Source of the DNA: Marasmius tenuissimus
Lineage: Eukaryota > Basidiomycota > Agaricomycetes > Agaricales > Marasmiaceae
DNA length: 64,000 bases
NCBI GenBank assembly: GCA_029532415.1
Contig: JAQOTA010000026.1
Span: forward strand, 168,188-232,187
Direction of reading: 5' to 3'
Shown: piece by piece, positions 50,460 to 64,000 of the stretch
Numbering within the stretch: the first letter of the stretch is position 1
Layout of the letters: the number at the start of each line of letters is the position of its first letter
Notes under the pieces: generated by a model
What the model saw: the letters and a program-made list of their open reading frames with translations, nothing else
Database searches by the model: none
What the model was told of the DNA's origin: nothing
Translations under genes and position numbers: made by a program

Positions 50460-53354
<2,895 letters not shown>

Positions 53355-53939
53355 CGTGAAGTAAAATGAAGGGGAAAGAAAGGTAAAGTATCAAGCTGGA
53401 AGCCCGAATTTAAGGGAGGAGTTGGAGGGGACGCGCGTCCTGTACTTCGGGCTGACATAATGTCACGTGGGAATCGCAGCTCGGGTTCCGGGATCCTTCC
53501 CGAACCTTCTTGCACTGGTAGACGCGTCCGAGTCAGTTCGCGCTTTTTTGTCTTCAAAGTCTCAAGTCCTGCTCGACGCGACGAGGAGGTGGGATTTGTA
53601 TTGGGCAGTTACGCGACAAAGATGACCGCTCCCTTGTGAGATCGGGTGGAGATCATATGGACGAGGGAATCTTGAGGGAATCTGACAGGCTCGGGATGGA
53701 CCATGCTGCACTGCGGGAAGGCCGCGCAGAAGGGGTCCGAGCTTGAGCCTAGCCTGTAGCATGAGAAGAAAAGCAGAAATTTAAGTATTGGGGGAGATGA
53801 ACGACCCCGGCATGTCTTGGAGTATCAGCATATGGAGGCGATCTTAGGGAATGTGCGAAGACGAAAGGTGGTTTAAACGAAGCATATCATTCGAGGATAA
53901 GAGGAAGTAAATGATAATTTACAAGATTTTGAAGACTGG
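53355..53939. other. Cdc48 promoter region
   Basis: Upstream of Cdc48 and downstream of the DUF6533 gene; no exon recognised. Confidence 0.5.
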
Positions 53940-55931
53940 TCAGTATTGTCCAAGGAATTCGCACCCTTCTATTTCGATCCGTTGATCATTTTCCTCCTGC
54001 ACTAGGCTCTCCTCAACCCTCGAATCCGCTTCCTCCGTCTCCAGCATGATTTGCTTGATATTCAAGAGGGCCCTAGAGCTTACAATTGAATATGTCCTGG
54101 TTTCGTTTTATATGAGCCACCGAAAAAGCTCCCAAGAACCAACAAAGGAAAGACTTACGCCAGACACAAGTTAATCATAAGCTCTGCGAGCGTTTTTCTA
54201 CCTGCTGCTACGATGACTGTGTGAGGTATCATCGCCGCTGGTTGCGCGGAGAAGAAATTGAGGGTCATGGTTATAATACGAGGGCAAGAGGGATGGCGCT
54301 CACCGAAGACAGCTAAGAACCAGAATATTCCGTCTCGTTTGAACAGTGCCACGATCGGAGGATTACTCCCATATTCGCGCTCTGCGGAGTAACGGGTAGA
54401 GCAACACTTGTAAATGGTCAAAACGAACATGATGAACGACTAGAAGTTCTCGCGAGGGGTGAGGGGGAGTGAAATGAGGGCATGAACGAAAATAATCACG
54501 GAAAACATGTAACGTATACACATACCACGATCAGCGATGGAACTGGCATGAAGGCGTAGTACTCTGGTACAACTGTTGTTAAGAAGGATTACCAAAACGT
54601 GAGAAATGGTGATGGCGGAGGGGATGGCTTACTGGATGCATGACACCCTAATAACATCGGGCTACGAGTCTATATTAACTTCGGAGCGTGAACGGGATAG
54701 ATAGTAGGACTGAACGCTTACCCTGCATGCACATACTCTATCCGGCCAGTGAGGGGCACCCCAAAGATAGATCAAGAGAATGAAACACACCTTTCACATT
54801 GAGTACGACAAAGTGGAGTATGCCCAGCATTGAGATGAACTCCCCTACGATGGGATCACCCATCAGACACCCTTCCGAACTCTAACAGAGCGACGACATA
54901 CCGGCGACAAGCGAAGCGAGCCAATACAGCAGCTTCTTGGAACTTCTGTAAAGTATCCATACCCTACATCGCTGCCTGGATCAGTTTGGCTCAAGAAATA
55001 CCAAAACGTCCGACCTCAACATTAGAACCAAGTCGACCACGGTAATTATGATGGTGATCGTTGTCCCTTCTAGCTATGTTAGGAAATGCGTCAGTCGCGG
55101 TGATACCTCAAGGATCATCAGGCAACGTACGCGGAAGAATTGGGCGCAGCTGTTGCGTTCTGTAAGTACAAATGGCATGTCTTCCGACGTCGAATGGCGA
55201 AAGGAGCTTACGTCTAGAGCCAGTCAGTGATCAACAAGCAGCGGAAGGATTTGAATATTTTATTCACCTTATCTGAATTCATTTCCCGAAGCATGACTGA
55301 TCAAGGTCAGTATTTGCGCACGGTTTGAAAGGGGATGGTTTACTTACAGCTGACATTCAAACTAGGAATTCCGCCATCGAAGTCAGCTACTTCACAGTGT
55401 AGTCAGAGGGATTAATACTCACGCGATTGCTAAAAGGCTAAAGTAATGATTCTGCGTAGATCGTCAGTTTCGACTCCTCCGAACAGTATGGTATGACTCC
55501 GAATACTTACGAAGAGCTAGAGTGCATCCAGGTCGGACTAGAAGTTATGGGGCGGCCAAGAACTAACAACGTACGTATATGATACTTGCGAAGCGCTTTT
55601 TGCACGTCCAGATAAGTTCCACCTACAGGAAACACCGTCAGCGTGAATTATAGACCTCAGTAAACCTTCCTTAAGGGCCCCTACCTCCTTGTCTAACGTC
55701 AATAGGTGATCATATCTAGACGCATTATCAGCCATAAGCCTCGGTGACCAACTCCGTTTTGTCAGGAGGACTCACACCAAAAGCGTGAGAGAAGCAACTG
55801 TAAAGCGTATTAGATCAGTACAGATGGTCTTGTTCTGTACGTGACGCACCAGCGACATAGTTTGTTGTCCTCGAGTCCACAAGAAGCTCTTCTTGGGCCC
55901 GAGCTCCAAAGGGTACTGTAGGGAGCTTCAT
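53940..55931 (-). CDS. Seven-span membrane protein with DUF6533-type N-terminus
   Basis: Many small exons. The start at about 55931 (MKLPTVPFG..) leads to TNYVA, VASLTLL, then YDHLLTLDKE and VELIWTCKKRFASIIY, the DUF6533 signature known from many basidiomycete proteins. Further spans include KLLYWLASLV, MLGILHFVVLNVK, FIMFVLTIYKC and RDGIFWFLAVF. The chain ends with a charged tail (IEIEGCEFLGQY). Family members look like orphan membrane receptors; no function is proven. Exon boundaries in the middle (about 54.6-55.4 kb) are uncertain and include an apparent 6-base exon, so a hidden break there cannot be excluded. Confidence 0.65.
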
Positions 55932-56949
55932 TGGCGGCTCCGGGGGAATGAGTAAGGGTGAACATCACTTAAAGCCCTATAAAACCCTTTCTCTTGTGCG
56001 CAGAATCCACATTACTTGTCCTCGAAGTCTGGCAGAATCATGATGAACGCCAGACGTCGTATCAGTAGGGTGGCTTGACCTAGTTTCAGACATGCCTATC
56101 ACTGTCGGGACACCTCAACAAGCGCAGAATCTATTATGAAGTTTCGCTCGCGGTGCCAGTGGATTGGTCCGATTGAGGGCTGATGAGCGTCAACTCCGAC
56201 CCTGGCAGTGGAAAGAATGAGAATGGTACTCGGCCGTATAAGACAGGTCAAATCCTTACCTTTGGTCACAAGTTGAGTCCGGCAGAATTTCCCCCAAGTA
56301 ACCCCAGAAATGAAAACAGCCCCAGAGCGCGGATCACGAGATCAACACCTCACTTCGGAGACCGAATATGCAAAGAATGCATCGCGAGGTACGAGCGCAC
56401 TTGAGACTCCTGTCGGGATATATGCGACGACAGCGGGAGGTGAGGATTCTCGCTTCATGGCCTGGATAACTTGGTACGGTGACTGTTGCTTCAACGCGGA
56501 ACCCGAAACCTGTTGAGTTTTCTGGGCTGAGGATCAATCAACTCGTATCATTTACATAGCAGTACAGGGTCTGACTCTTACCTTTCCCTCATGACAGATA
56601 GTTCATATGTGAACGGAAATTCTATACACAAACTACCATGATCAATATGGGCAAGAACAGAGGCGAGTAAGCTCTCCTCGAGGCGCCACGGAAAGGATTC
56701 TTGGTGAATCAAATAACGGGAATAACGAAAGCAGTGAGGAAGACGGGAGAAAAAGACATGCCCATTTTCAGCAGGGATGGGAAGAAGAAACATTGTAAGG
56801 ACCCAGTATTCTCGACCAGAGACGCACGAGAGTACGGGATGTTTAGCATAGCCGTCGCGACAGATCATCACTTCTGAATGTATTTCTTTTTGCAAGTCTT
56901 TCTGGAATCATACATTGCGTTTGACATTCATACTTTCTCGACACATCTG
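55932..56949. other. Intergenic region, no gene seen
   Basis: About 1 kb between the DUF6533 gene start and the TBCB gene end. Short frames only. Confidence 0.5.
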
Positions 56950-57892
56950 TCACATCTCCTCGTCCTCCAGGTCAAGTTCCAGAACGGGATAGTCGCCGAC
57001 CTTGACCTTGTCAGGACGGACGAATACCCCATAGTTTGGCCGGCAGGTGAAGTATCGTTCCCCTTGAACACTAGAGCACGTCGCGTTGATTAGGTGAATA
57101 CCGCGGCGTAACTGAGGCAACACTCACGAGCCATCGTTCTTCCCAAACGGTTCATCATATTCGATGCCGACCCATATTCCATCTCCTGTCCCAAACTTGG
57201 TCGATCCTACGAATCGTACCGTCCCTCTCTTACTCAATCCTGGCTCTGTGGACTCTATTTCGCATCGTGAGCCTACAGGTATGTTCGTTTCGGGAACTTT
57301 TTGCGGTGTAGTCTCGTCTTTTGGCGCGAACCGACCAACCTGGTGACGCTGCTTGTACGCGAGAACGGAATCTGAGGAATCGTGTTAGGGTGCGAAGAGC
57401 TATGAAGCGAACTTGCAGGCTCACCTTGTCTTTGTGCATATGCCTCGTCACTCATCTCAAACTTTTCGACTTGTGATACGTCCGTCAACTGCCCAGTAAA
57501 GCTTGCAGATGGATTCAGGTCCTCAACCTGGTCCACAAAAGGGGAAAAAAAAGAGGGTGTCAGGTCTCGAAATCCAATTCAACTTTACTTCGATAACGCA
57601 CCTTTAGAACCTGATAATCCCTCGGCCCGTAGAATCCAAGCATCTTTGAATCATCGTTCAACTGAGCGACGACATGATTGTCTTTTTCTGAATTGATAAG
57701 AGTTATGGATTGATTTGAAGCTGGGATCCCGGTGACAAACTCCAGTTTGGACTACCATCCTCAGATGAGCAGAACGGCTGTCGAATCGATCACTAGGACT
57801 ACCTTGAGCTGCTCGATAGTGAGATGAGGATCAAGCCGGCGCTCTGAGCGAGTGTCTGGGGAAATAACGAAGAGATTGAGGGTACTGGACAT
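56950..57892 (-). CDS. Tubulin-folding cofactor B, intact copy (ubiquitin-like plus CAP-Gly)
   Basis: Five exons (57892-57803, 57751-57602, 57527-57425, 57371-57128, 57070-56950) give 235 residues. The N-terminal ubiquitin-like domain runs from [10 protein letters not shown] to [13 protein letters not shown] linker with [14 protein letters not shown] follows, then the CAP-Gly domain with [29 protein letters not shown] and [17 protein letters not shown]. The C-terminus DLEDEEM is acidic, as expected for binding tubulin or EB proteins. It acts with cofactors C, D and E in folding alpha-tubulin. Two broken copies and further fragments lie elsewhere in the window; this is the only copy with a full frame. 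It is divergent from F-box copy 3 with 74 bases between start codons. Confidence 0.92.
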
Positions 57893-57966
57893 TGTTGATG
57901 GTTTTGATAGTGGTGGTAAGAAACAAAGCACACGCGCGTCGCCGTTTCTGTTTGACCAAAACGACC
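57893..57966. promoter_or_regulatory. Compact divergent promoter between TBCB and F-box copy 3
   Basis: Only 74 bases separate the two start codons, and the paralogous block at 14805-14878 keeps the same spacing. Both genes must share this short control region or use sequence within each other's 5' part. Confidence 0.5.
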
Positions 57967-59760
57967 ATGATGACCATACCCTACGACGTGCTCATTCATA
58001 TCTTTTCATTTGCCAAAAATGGAGAGCTTTTCAACGCTGCCCTTGCCAGTCGGGACTTCAACGCAGTGGCCGCAGAGTATCTCTATGCCAATGTCGTGCT
58101 CTCGCCGCTTCCCACATGCAATGCCAACTCTGAAGGACTACCTTCTGTATGGGCTTTGAAAGGCTCACAGTACCGCGAATATCGATGTTTTCCTCTATTC
58201 TAGGGTACTTCAGCTTTCGTGTCCGCAATATTGCCAAAGTATGCACCTTTGGTGAGGGATCTGGAGATATACGGTACGTGTATCGACGCGATTTCCCCAA
58301 AAGTTTTGATGAAGCTTAGCGCTTGTAGGCTACTTTACTAGTGGACGCCCTCTTCCATTAGAAGAACTTCATCGTGCTCTCGTCAAGGGTTTGAAGTCAT
58401 TCAGAAACATGAAATTCATAAAGCTCTGCCCAGAATTCCTCGAAAACGGTTATTTCACCGAGCCTCTCACAACTCTTCGGGAGTGCTCTTCATTGAGAAC
58501 TCTGGTTGTGAACTCACACTGCTTCTATGACCCGCAGGTAGAATCAGCGATGGTGCCAGCGAACCGTCGTTTGTCCTTGTCGGATATTCTTCAAGATCCG
58601 ATATCGGCTCCAGGGCAGGTTCCACCGGTATCCTCGGCTGAGTTGGTCGCTAGCGTTTCTGGGCTGACCAAGCTCACATTGCGCGATCCACATAGCAAAA
58701 AGATGTTTCAGCTTCTACCGGGCTGGCTAAACAGGCTTTCAAAGACACTCGTGGAGCTTCATCTAGAGGTATGTAATGCTAACATTATAGGCTCGCACCA
58801 CTCATTTTTCGGTTTTTAGGGTATGTGTCACAGAATAACGCCAGAAGTATTGAGCTCAATCATACCCCAACTACAACAAATCACTTCGTTCAGCATCGGT
58901 TTCTTGTATTTAGTCCCCGATTGCGACCTGTTCAACGGGTTGTCTCAACTCCCTCACCTCCATACACTATCTGTCTTTTATTGGCCGGCAAGTTTGCTAC
59001 TACTCATTGCACACAAGCTTCTCACGACTTCGATTCAGCACCACACCCCACCGCCTCACCTCCCCATCTTCCGAACTCTCAGATCTTTGACAGTCGATTT
59101 CGAGTGCCCTGATCATGACCTCCATGCTCGTCGTCAGTCTGATGCCCTGTACAAGTGGGTCAGAAAAATCATCGACCATTCTCCCATTGAGAGCCTCTCA
59201 CTTGTCCCTCAATCACCAGGCGTATACGATACACCGTACCCCAGCTTTGGTGCCCTCATAGACCATTTAATTAGCGTTCACGCGGCGAGATTGAGAGTTC
59301 TTTCGCTACCCTCATGCTATGTGGGGGCGCGGGTACTGGAGCGACTGTGTAGAGCCTGCCGCAAGTTGGAACAGTTATCCGTTGGCGGGAGGTTGACGAA
59401 CATGGTATGTGCCTTTCGGACTTGTATAGTATATACTGGAAATAGTGACTCATCGGTACTCTCAGCAAATGTTCATCGATACCGCGTCTCATCGGGTCCT
59501 CCCACTACTCCACACGGTATCGTTCAATCTACTCAACGAAAAGCGGTCTGCGCAAGAATTGGACGACAAATTCGTGTCGGAGATCATGAAGAGTTACCCG
59601 ATGCTTCGACGGATCTCTGTGGACTGGAGGCGGTGGGAGGTAAGTGTTTCCTGATCCATCTGACTTCTTACTTCCCTGAAACTACTGTTCGCGCTAGGGC
59701 TCTTGGGCCTCCTACGCCGATGGGAGCATTCACTTTCTGGTTCAGGAGGTTAAATCGTGA
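57967..59760 (+). CDS. F-box-like leucine-rich protein, copy 3
   Basis: The exon structure follows copy 1 and gives about 490 residues. The start MMTIPYDVLIHIFSFAKNGELF is F-box-like; leucine-rich segments follow (SGLTKLTLRDPHS, HTLSVFYWP, RLRVLSLPSC, KLEQLSVGG), ending IHFLVQEVKS. In-frame upstream ATGs exist, but the chosen start is conserved. The fourth intron of copy 1 (gtgagt donor) corresponds here to 58988-59038, which starts gcaagt. That is either a GC..AG intron or, since the 51 bases hold no stop, an in-frame addition of 17 residues. It probably links Skp1 to a substrate. Confidence 0.75.
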
Positions 59761-60159
59761 TAATGTCACAATTCATGTGTATTCAGTCGCCTTGTTCGCT
59801 GTTACGTAGGCAATCTTTGGGATGTGGATTTCACGCCCATCAGCACCCACAATAACGTAACCATGTCACATCGAATGACCATTGTCCACCAACGGAACCC
59901 TGTGGCTCCAGGTGCAGCTTCGCTGCTGGCGAGAACCAACTGATGGCTTCATTCGGACGTTGTCAGTGTGAGTAAGTCAAAAGAACTGGTAGAAATCCAT
60001 AGTTTGTAAGTAACGGCTCAAGAATCAAATGAGTTCAAGTTTTCAAACAAGTAAACGTAAGTAAGGTGGACAATTCTGAAAATTTGAGAGGATGTATCAT
60101 ACGTCGTAACAGTAACAAAGGTCGTCCGTAGGCTCGAAAACGCACAAGCTCTCCAAGTC
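59761..60159. other. Convergent 3' region of F-box copy 3 and TAP peptidase 2
   Basis: No coding signal was found; it is 3' flanking sequence of both genes. Confidence 0.5.
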
Positions 60160-62393
60160 TCACGCAGACTCGCCCTCCGATGGAGGATCGAACGGCGATC
60201 GATCTACCGGGCAGACAGTGCCCTCTCTCGGTAGCGTACCATTCACGAAGTATTCAATAATGACCCGTCTGGTGCACTCAGAGGGAGCCGATAGTATGGA
60301 GGTGGGGTGCTGAGCATGAATGTGTCAGGACTTGAAGAGGATCAAGGGCAAAGAATTTTGTGTCGGCTCACCCCAGGTGCATCTTGTTGAAGAACGACGG
60401 ATCCGGGGAAGTTTGACGATACTTTGCGGGCCCTATATAAGTGCAAATGTCAACCAAGAGATAGCGCCCCCACGAGCATCTTGAACTTACGCCGCCAAAG
60501 GAGTAATTGGATCTGTTGAAAGAGGATTTAGTACCTTGGAACGTAGTATTATTCGGATGCCATTGCGAATGCTCACCTGCAGTGTTACCAATAAGCAGAA
60601 TAGGGAAGCTCGTATTGCCTGCTATAGGGCCTAAAGATACGGGCATCGACACAGTGTAGACACAAAATAAAATAAAGGGAAAACAAACCTCTGAAAGCAG
60701 CCTTCGGAATGGACCGCGACCACGCACTGTAAGTCAGTTAGCGTATTGTACCTCACAATTGAGAACACTAGAAGCACACCTGCACGCGATCCGCCAACTA
60801 GCCCAAATGCTCCCGAAAGACGAAAACTCGGTCATTTCTCGATAGTGTCGCCGGGCTTCGTCCAGTTCAGGAGGCACAAAATCCCCGTCGTTGCAAACAT
60901 ACGCTATGCGGTCCTCGGGATGCTTCTCAAATACCGTGCCGTTCTCCGCACCCGCCTGCGCAGCCTGAGCGATCGAAAGCGCTTCTTGTGAGCTGTTGTA
61001 AAGGGCCGTCGCGTTTCCTTGTTCCAGTGCCGCTAGTGCTGACGCCAGTGTAGGCCATGAGGAGAAAGGTGTGTACATCCTCACTACCATTTCGCTCCGT
61101 AAGAAACCGTAATCTATGAGCCTATAAGAACCTGCGACAGGTTCTAGAATCGGAGAGAGAATCAGGGTATCATATAGATTGTTGAGTCTGTTACTGATGG
61201 CTTCCACTGAGGGCTCGTAGAACGCGCAGGAGTCTGGTCCGGCTTCGTGGCAACTCTTGAAGAACCATTGTAGCGTCCGATCCATGTCGGTGATACTAGT
61301 GAGCCATTTTGCTGGGTTAAGCAATATTCAGATAAGATCGCAGCAACAAAAACTGGGACGACGTACTGGTATAATAGTCATCTTGAACGTCGGCAACTCC
61401 ATCTATGAGGAGTCGCTCCACTTTATCCTAAATTGGAGCATCAACACAGATTTCCCCACTTTCTAGAGAACGCCACGTACCGGAAACATAGCAACAAACG
61501 TAGCGCCGAGGACAGATCCATATCTATGCATCGTGTTAACCTCGAAACCATCCCTGGAGGTGACCAAAAGCTCACGAAACGCCACAATACTGCAGTTTCA
61601 CTCTACCATAAGCTTGTGTGATTGCAAGCATATCTCGTGCCACATTCTCGGTGTTCATGTACCGCAACACGTCACCGTTTCTTTCATAGGCGAGAATACC
61701 CCTTAACTTTGCTTGAGCCCAGTAGCTTTCCACAGTAAACGATGAGTGGTTGAGCTCCTGAATAGGGCCGGGCCAGGTTATTAATTCGGTAGGGTCCCTG
61801 TAAAACGTTATTTGCGGTGTCGAGCGTTGTACTCCTGGAGAACAACAATAAGTTTTTGGATATAAGTGACAAAACTCGATGTCTTACCGCGTGGGTCAAA
61901 GCCGACGATATCCCACTGAGGGAACAACGCTTGGAACTGGGATCCATTCCGTATGATTTGCTCGACACCGCTGCCCCCCGGGCCTCCCGGATTGAAGAGG
62001 ATAGGTCCTCGATATTCTGCGCTGTCTTCAGATACATCCGTAGGCAGCCGGACCAGTGCGATAGCGGCAGATTCGCCATCAGGTTCGCTATAGTTCAGCG
62101 GTACCTACGCGCGATCGTCATCAGAGACAGAGGTAGTGAGAGGCGGACAACATCATACCTGAAGTCGTGTACATTGAAACCCGCCGGGATAGCATTCCAC
62201 CCATTGCAGGTCCTTCGAAGGTTGCATCTATCGAATCAAAAGTCAGGACTAAATTACTGGGAAGGTGATTTTCCTGCTTCCGTACCGCAACCCAAGACGA
62301 TTCGTTCCAAGCCGCTTCCCCACTAACGGGAGTGAGAGAAATAAGACATGCGCCGAGTATAGACAGGCTCTTCCAAGAGCGTACACCATCCAT
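60160..62393 (-). CDS. Secreted serine peptidase, tripeptidyl aminopeptidase (TAP-like), copy 2
   Basis: The exon pattern is that of copy 1 (exon 1 is 62393-62286), about 540-560 residues. The signal peptide is SLSILGACLISLTPVSG. Motifs are NPGGPGGSG, the split nucleophile elbow GVSYGS, the acid in NTADPITP and the His in APGHPTS, ending VNGTLPREGTVCPVDRSPF. All introns are clean. It differs from copy 1 in an inserted Ala/Gln-rich loop (EALSIAQAAQAG) in the middle. It likely acts outside the cell on short peptides. A TATA box lies about 45 bases upstream. Confidence 0.88.
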
Positions 62394-63187
62394 GCTTGAA
62401 AGTTATAATGGGGTGACATCGACGGGTTATGCTGTCCTTTATAGAGTTCAAAGCTTGAGCAACCGCCGGGCCGTTCAGGGTCTGGACTCCCAGCACGTTC
62501 GTACCAATTTTCCGCGTTGGCCGTTGTTAGGTAGGTCCTAAAGTCGGTGAGGTATCCCCTAGTCTCTCTTGATGCTTGCTGGTTGGACGTCATAGTCACC
62601 GCCCATAATGATAGGAAGGCTTCTTCGGTTTGTACATTGGCACAAAAATCCCGCGCTATATGATCACAACTCCAAATGCCACAAACATTCACCGATGCAC
62701 GAGCCTGAGAGCATGACGAGATACACGTACTATTTCTATACGCGACACATCGCTCCTACTAATTCTCGCCACCAGCTTGAAATTCAAGCGATTGGGCAGT
62801 TGTTGGTATACCTTCACTGGAGAGCTCACCACGGCCTCCCTCGGTTCACGTATAGCTCTGGTATCCGATTGATGTCATGGTCCAAGTATGAAGGTGCTAT
62901 GGGGGTGGTTGGTGAGCGGGAGAGGCGGGAGGGTGGAAAGAGGAACAATCGGGAAGAAGCTGTTGAAGGTGGTCCAAAGGCAAGCTGTGCGAAGTTCCCA
63001 CGCCGCTCACATCTTGGGACACTGTGGCTATGCTGCTGTGAGGTGCTCACCTACTGACGCCCACAATGACATCAGTGTGCCAGACCTGTATATCTATGTT
63101 CGCGATTCACCACGATGTCTAGAAGAGCCAGAGAAGCCAACTGTGTATATATTTTACTCGAATAGGAGCAAACAATGATACTTGATT
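62394..63187. other. Region upstream of TAP peptidase 2, no gene seen
   Basis: It contains the promoter of TAP peptidase 2 and, near 63020-63090, an inverted copy of the short repeat found at 12.6 and 12.9 kb. No gene was found. Confidence 0.45.
62437..62443 (-). promoter_or_regulatory. TATA box of TAP peptidase copy 2
   Basis: On the minus strand the word tataaag stands about 45 bases before the start codon. Confidence 0.55.
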
Positions 63188-63249
63188 CTATCCGAATCGC
63201 CGTAATTGACTATTGAAGAAGGGTAGAGCGCAAAAGACGAAACAGCAGG

Positions 63250-63425
63250 TGAACGCAAGTGCGAAGGCCAAATCGTCAGCAAGGGCCGAGTCTTGAATGT
63301 CGAGCGGTGATCTATCCACAGAACGGGCAGTGAAAGGGGAGCATAGATGTGTCGTGCCTGCCTGCGGTATTACCAATGAACGAAGGAAGGCCGTGTTTCC
63401 GGCGGTGGGACCGAGATGTTGAGGA
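63250..63425 (-). pseudogene. TAP peptidase C-terminal relic
   Basis: The minus-strand sequence keeps a GPTAGNTAF stretch (compare GPIAGNTSF in TAP copy 2) and, further on, VDRSPLD (compare VDRSPFD). The acid and His region between them is lost or shifted. It is a broken remnant. Confidence 0.65.
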
Positions 63426-63469
63426 TCAAGCTTGTAAGATGCCGGATGATGCCAAATATCGATTCTTTC

Positions 63470-63870
63470 GCATGTCCTCGTCTTCCAGTGCAAGAGCGTA
63501 GCCGTCAACCTCGACCTTGTCTGGGTGAGCTCAGGATGAACGGATACCCTTCGGTTTCGCCGACAACTGAAGCATTGTCCACCTTGAACACTATAACGGA
63601 TTGCATTAACAAGGCACATACTGCTGAATATTTGAGGCAATACTCACGAGCCATCGCTCTTCCTGGACAAATCATCGCATTCGACGCCAGCCAAGTCCTC
63701 CCCCCGCTCAAAGTTGGTCGACCCTGCGGGTTGTACCATCTCTTTCTTGCTCGATCCTGACTCTGTGGACTCCAGTTTGCATTATGAGCCTAGCTGTATG
63801 TTCACGTGCGAACTTTGTGCAATGGGTCTTGTCTTTTGACGCCAAAACGGCCGTCTTAGTGACGGTAAGA
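63470..63870 (-). pseudogene. TBCB fragment 3 (last two exons)
   Basis: Aligned with 56950-57300 the stretch follows exon 5, intron 4 and exon 4 of TBCB (caatactcacgagccatcg for caacactcacgagccatcg; ttggtcgaccct for ttggtcgatcct). Several indels destroy the frame. Confidence 0.7.
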
Positions 63871-63874
63871 GTTG

Positions 63875-64000
63875 ATCGCGTCAATGAGGCGCATACTGAG
63901 CAGCTAGGCAACACTCACGGGACACCGTTCTTTCCGGAAAAAACCCTTGTCATCGAGGCTTATTCACAAGACACCCAAGTTTGATTGACCCTACGAACCG
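63875..64000 (-). pseudogene. TBCB fragment 4 (part of intron 4 and exon 4), cut by the window end
   Basis: A second, tandem copy of the same TBCB part begins here (gcaacactcacgggacaccgttctt.., then ttgattgaccctacgaaccg). It runs off the window, so more of it, or another block, lies beyond. Confidence 0.6.

Larger units (their letters stand above)
56950..62393 (-). repeat. Segmental duplication, right copy (TBCB, F-box-like, TAP block, inverted)
   Basis: This is the inverted counterpart of 9598-15760. All three genes are open here. The block lacks the MITE, so the MITE came after the duplication or was lost. Confidence 0.85.

Noticed and set aside
62249..62692. Minus-strand frame of 147 codons upstream of and overlapping TAP peptidase 2
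   Set aside because: It overlaps the TATA box and first exon of TAP peptidase 2 in another frame.

Overview
ORGANISM. This is nuclear DNA of a filamentous basidiomycete, most likely an Agaricomycete mushroom. The genes are densely packed and cut by many introns of about 47-74 bases (GT..AG, with a few apparent GC..AG). The gene content also fits: Cdc48, a forkhead factor, an M35 peptidyl-Lys metalloprotease, a DUF6533 membrane protein, a Ty1/copia element and a large fungal adenylating enzyme. No tRNA, rRNA or CRISPR was seen. Exon models were built by hand from splice signals, reading phase and comparison among paralogous copies inside the window.

LAYOUT. 1-1829 is the 3' end of a copia retrotransposon with its 3' LTR, which cuts off a decayed large membrane-protein gene (1.8-6.0 kb). 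7-23.7 kb is an accessory, duplication-rich region. It holds three paralogous FAD monooxygenases with identical eight-exon structure, a secreted TAP-type serine peptidase, an F-box-like gene, and broken copies of tubulin-folding cofactor B (TBCB). A hAT-type MITE sits at 12.1-12.6 kb. 24-31 kb holds a secreted M35 metalloprotease, a secreted Ser/Thr-rich protein and an MFS transporter. 32-43.6 kb holds a mitochondrial-type thioesterase, an alpha/beta hydrolase, a 17-exon synthetase and a DGAT2 acyltransferase. The synthetase is an adenylation-carrier protein followed by a membrane/left-handed-beta-helix part and a terminal RING finger. 44-56 kb is more ordinary: a forkhead factor, two tandem TPMT-type methyltransferases, Cdc48 and a DUF6533 protein. 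57-62.4 kb carries TBCB, F-box and TAP peptidase in the same relative order as 9.6-15.8 kb but inverted; here TBCB is intact. The right edge holds shorter relics of TAP and TBCB.

HOW IT FITS TOGETHER. Two duplication events are visible. One is an inverted copy of the TAP/F-box/TBCB block about 42 kb away. The other is a tandem copy of a roughly 4.5 kb unit (part of F-box, TBCB, spacer, monooxygenase) whose breakpoint lies in an F-box intron. Only one TBCB copy has stayed open, as expected for a single-copy housekeeping gene, while monooxygenase, TAP and F-box copies remain open. The most unusual object is the synthetase at 35.5-41.2 kb. Its adenylation-carrier-membrane/hexapeptide layout resembles enzymes of the epsilon-poly-lysine synthetase type, and it ends in a C3HC4 RING finger read in one frame with the last hexapeptide part.
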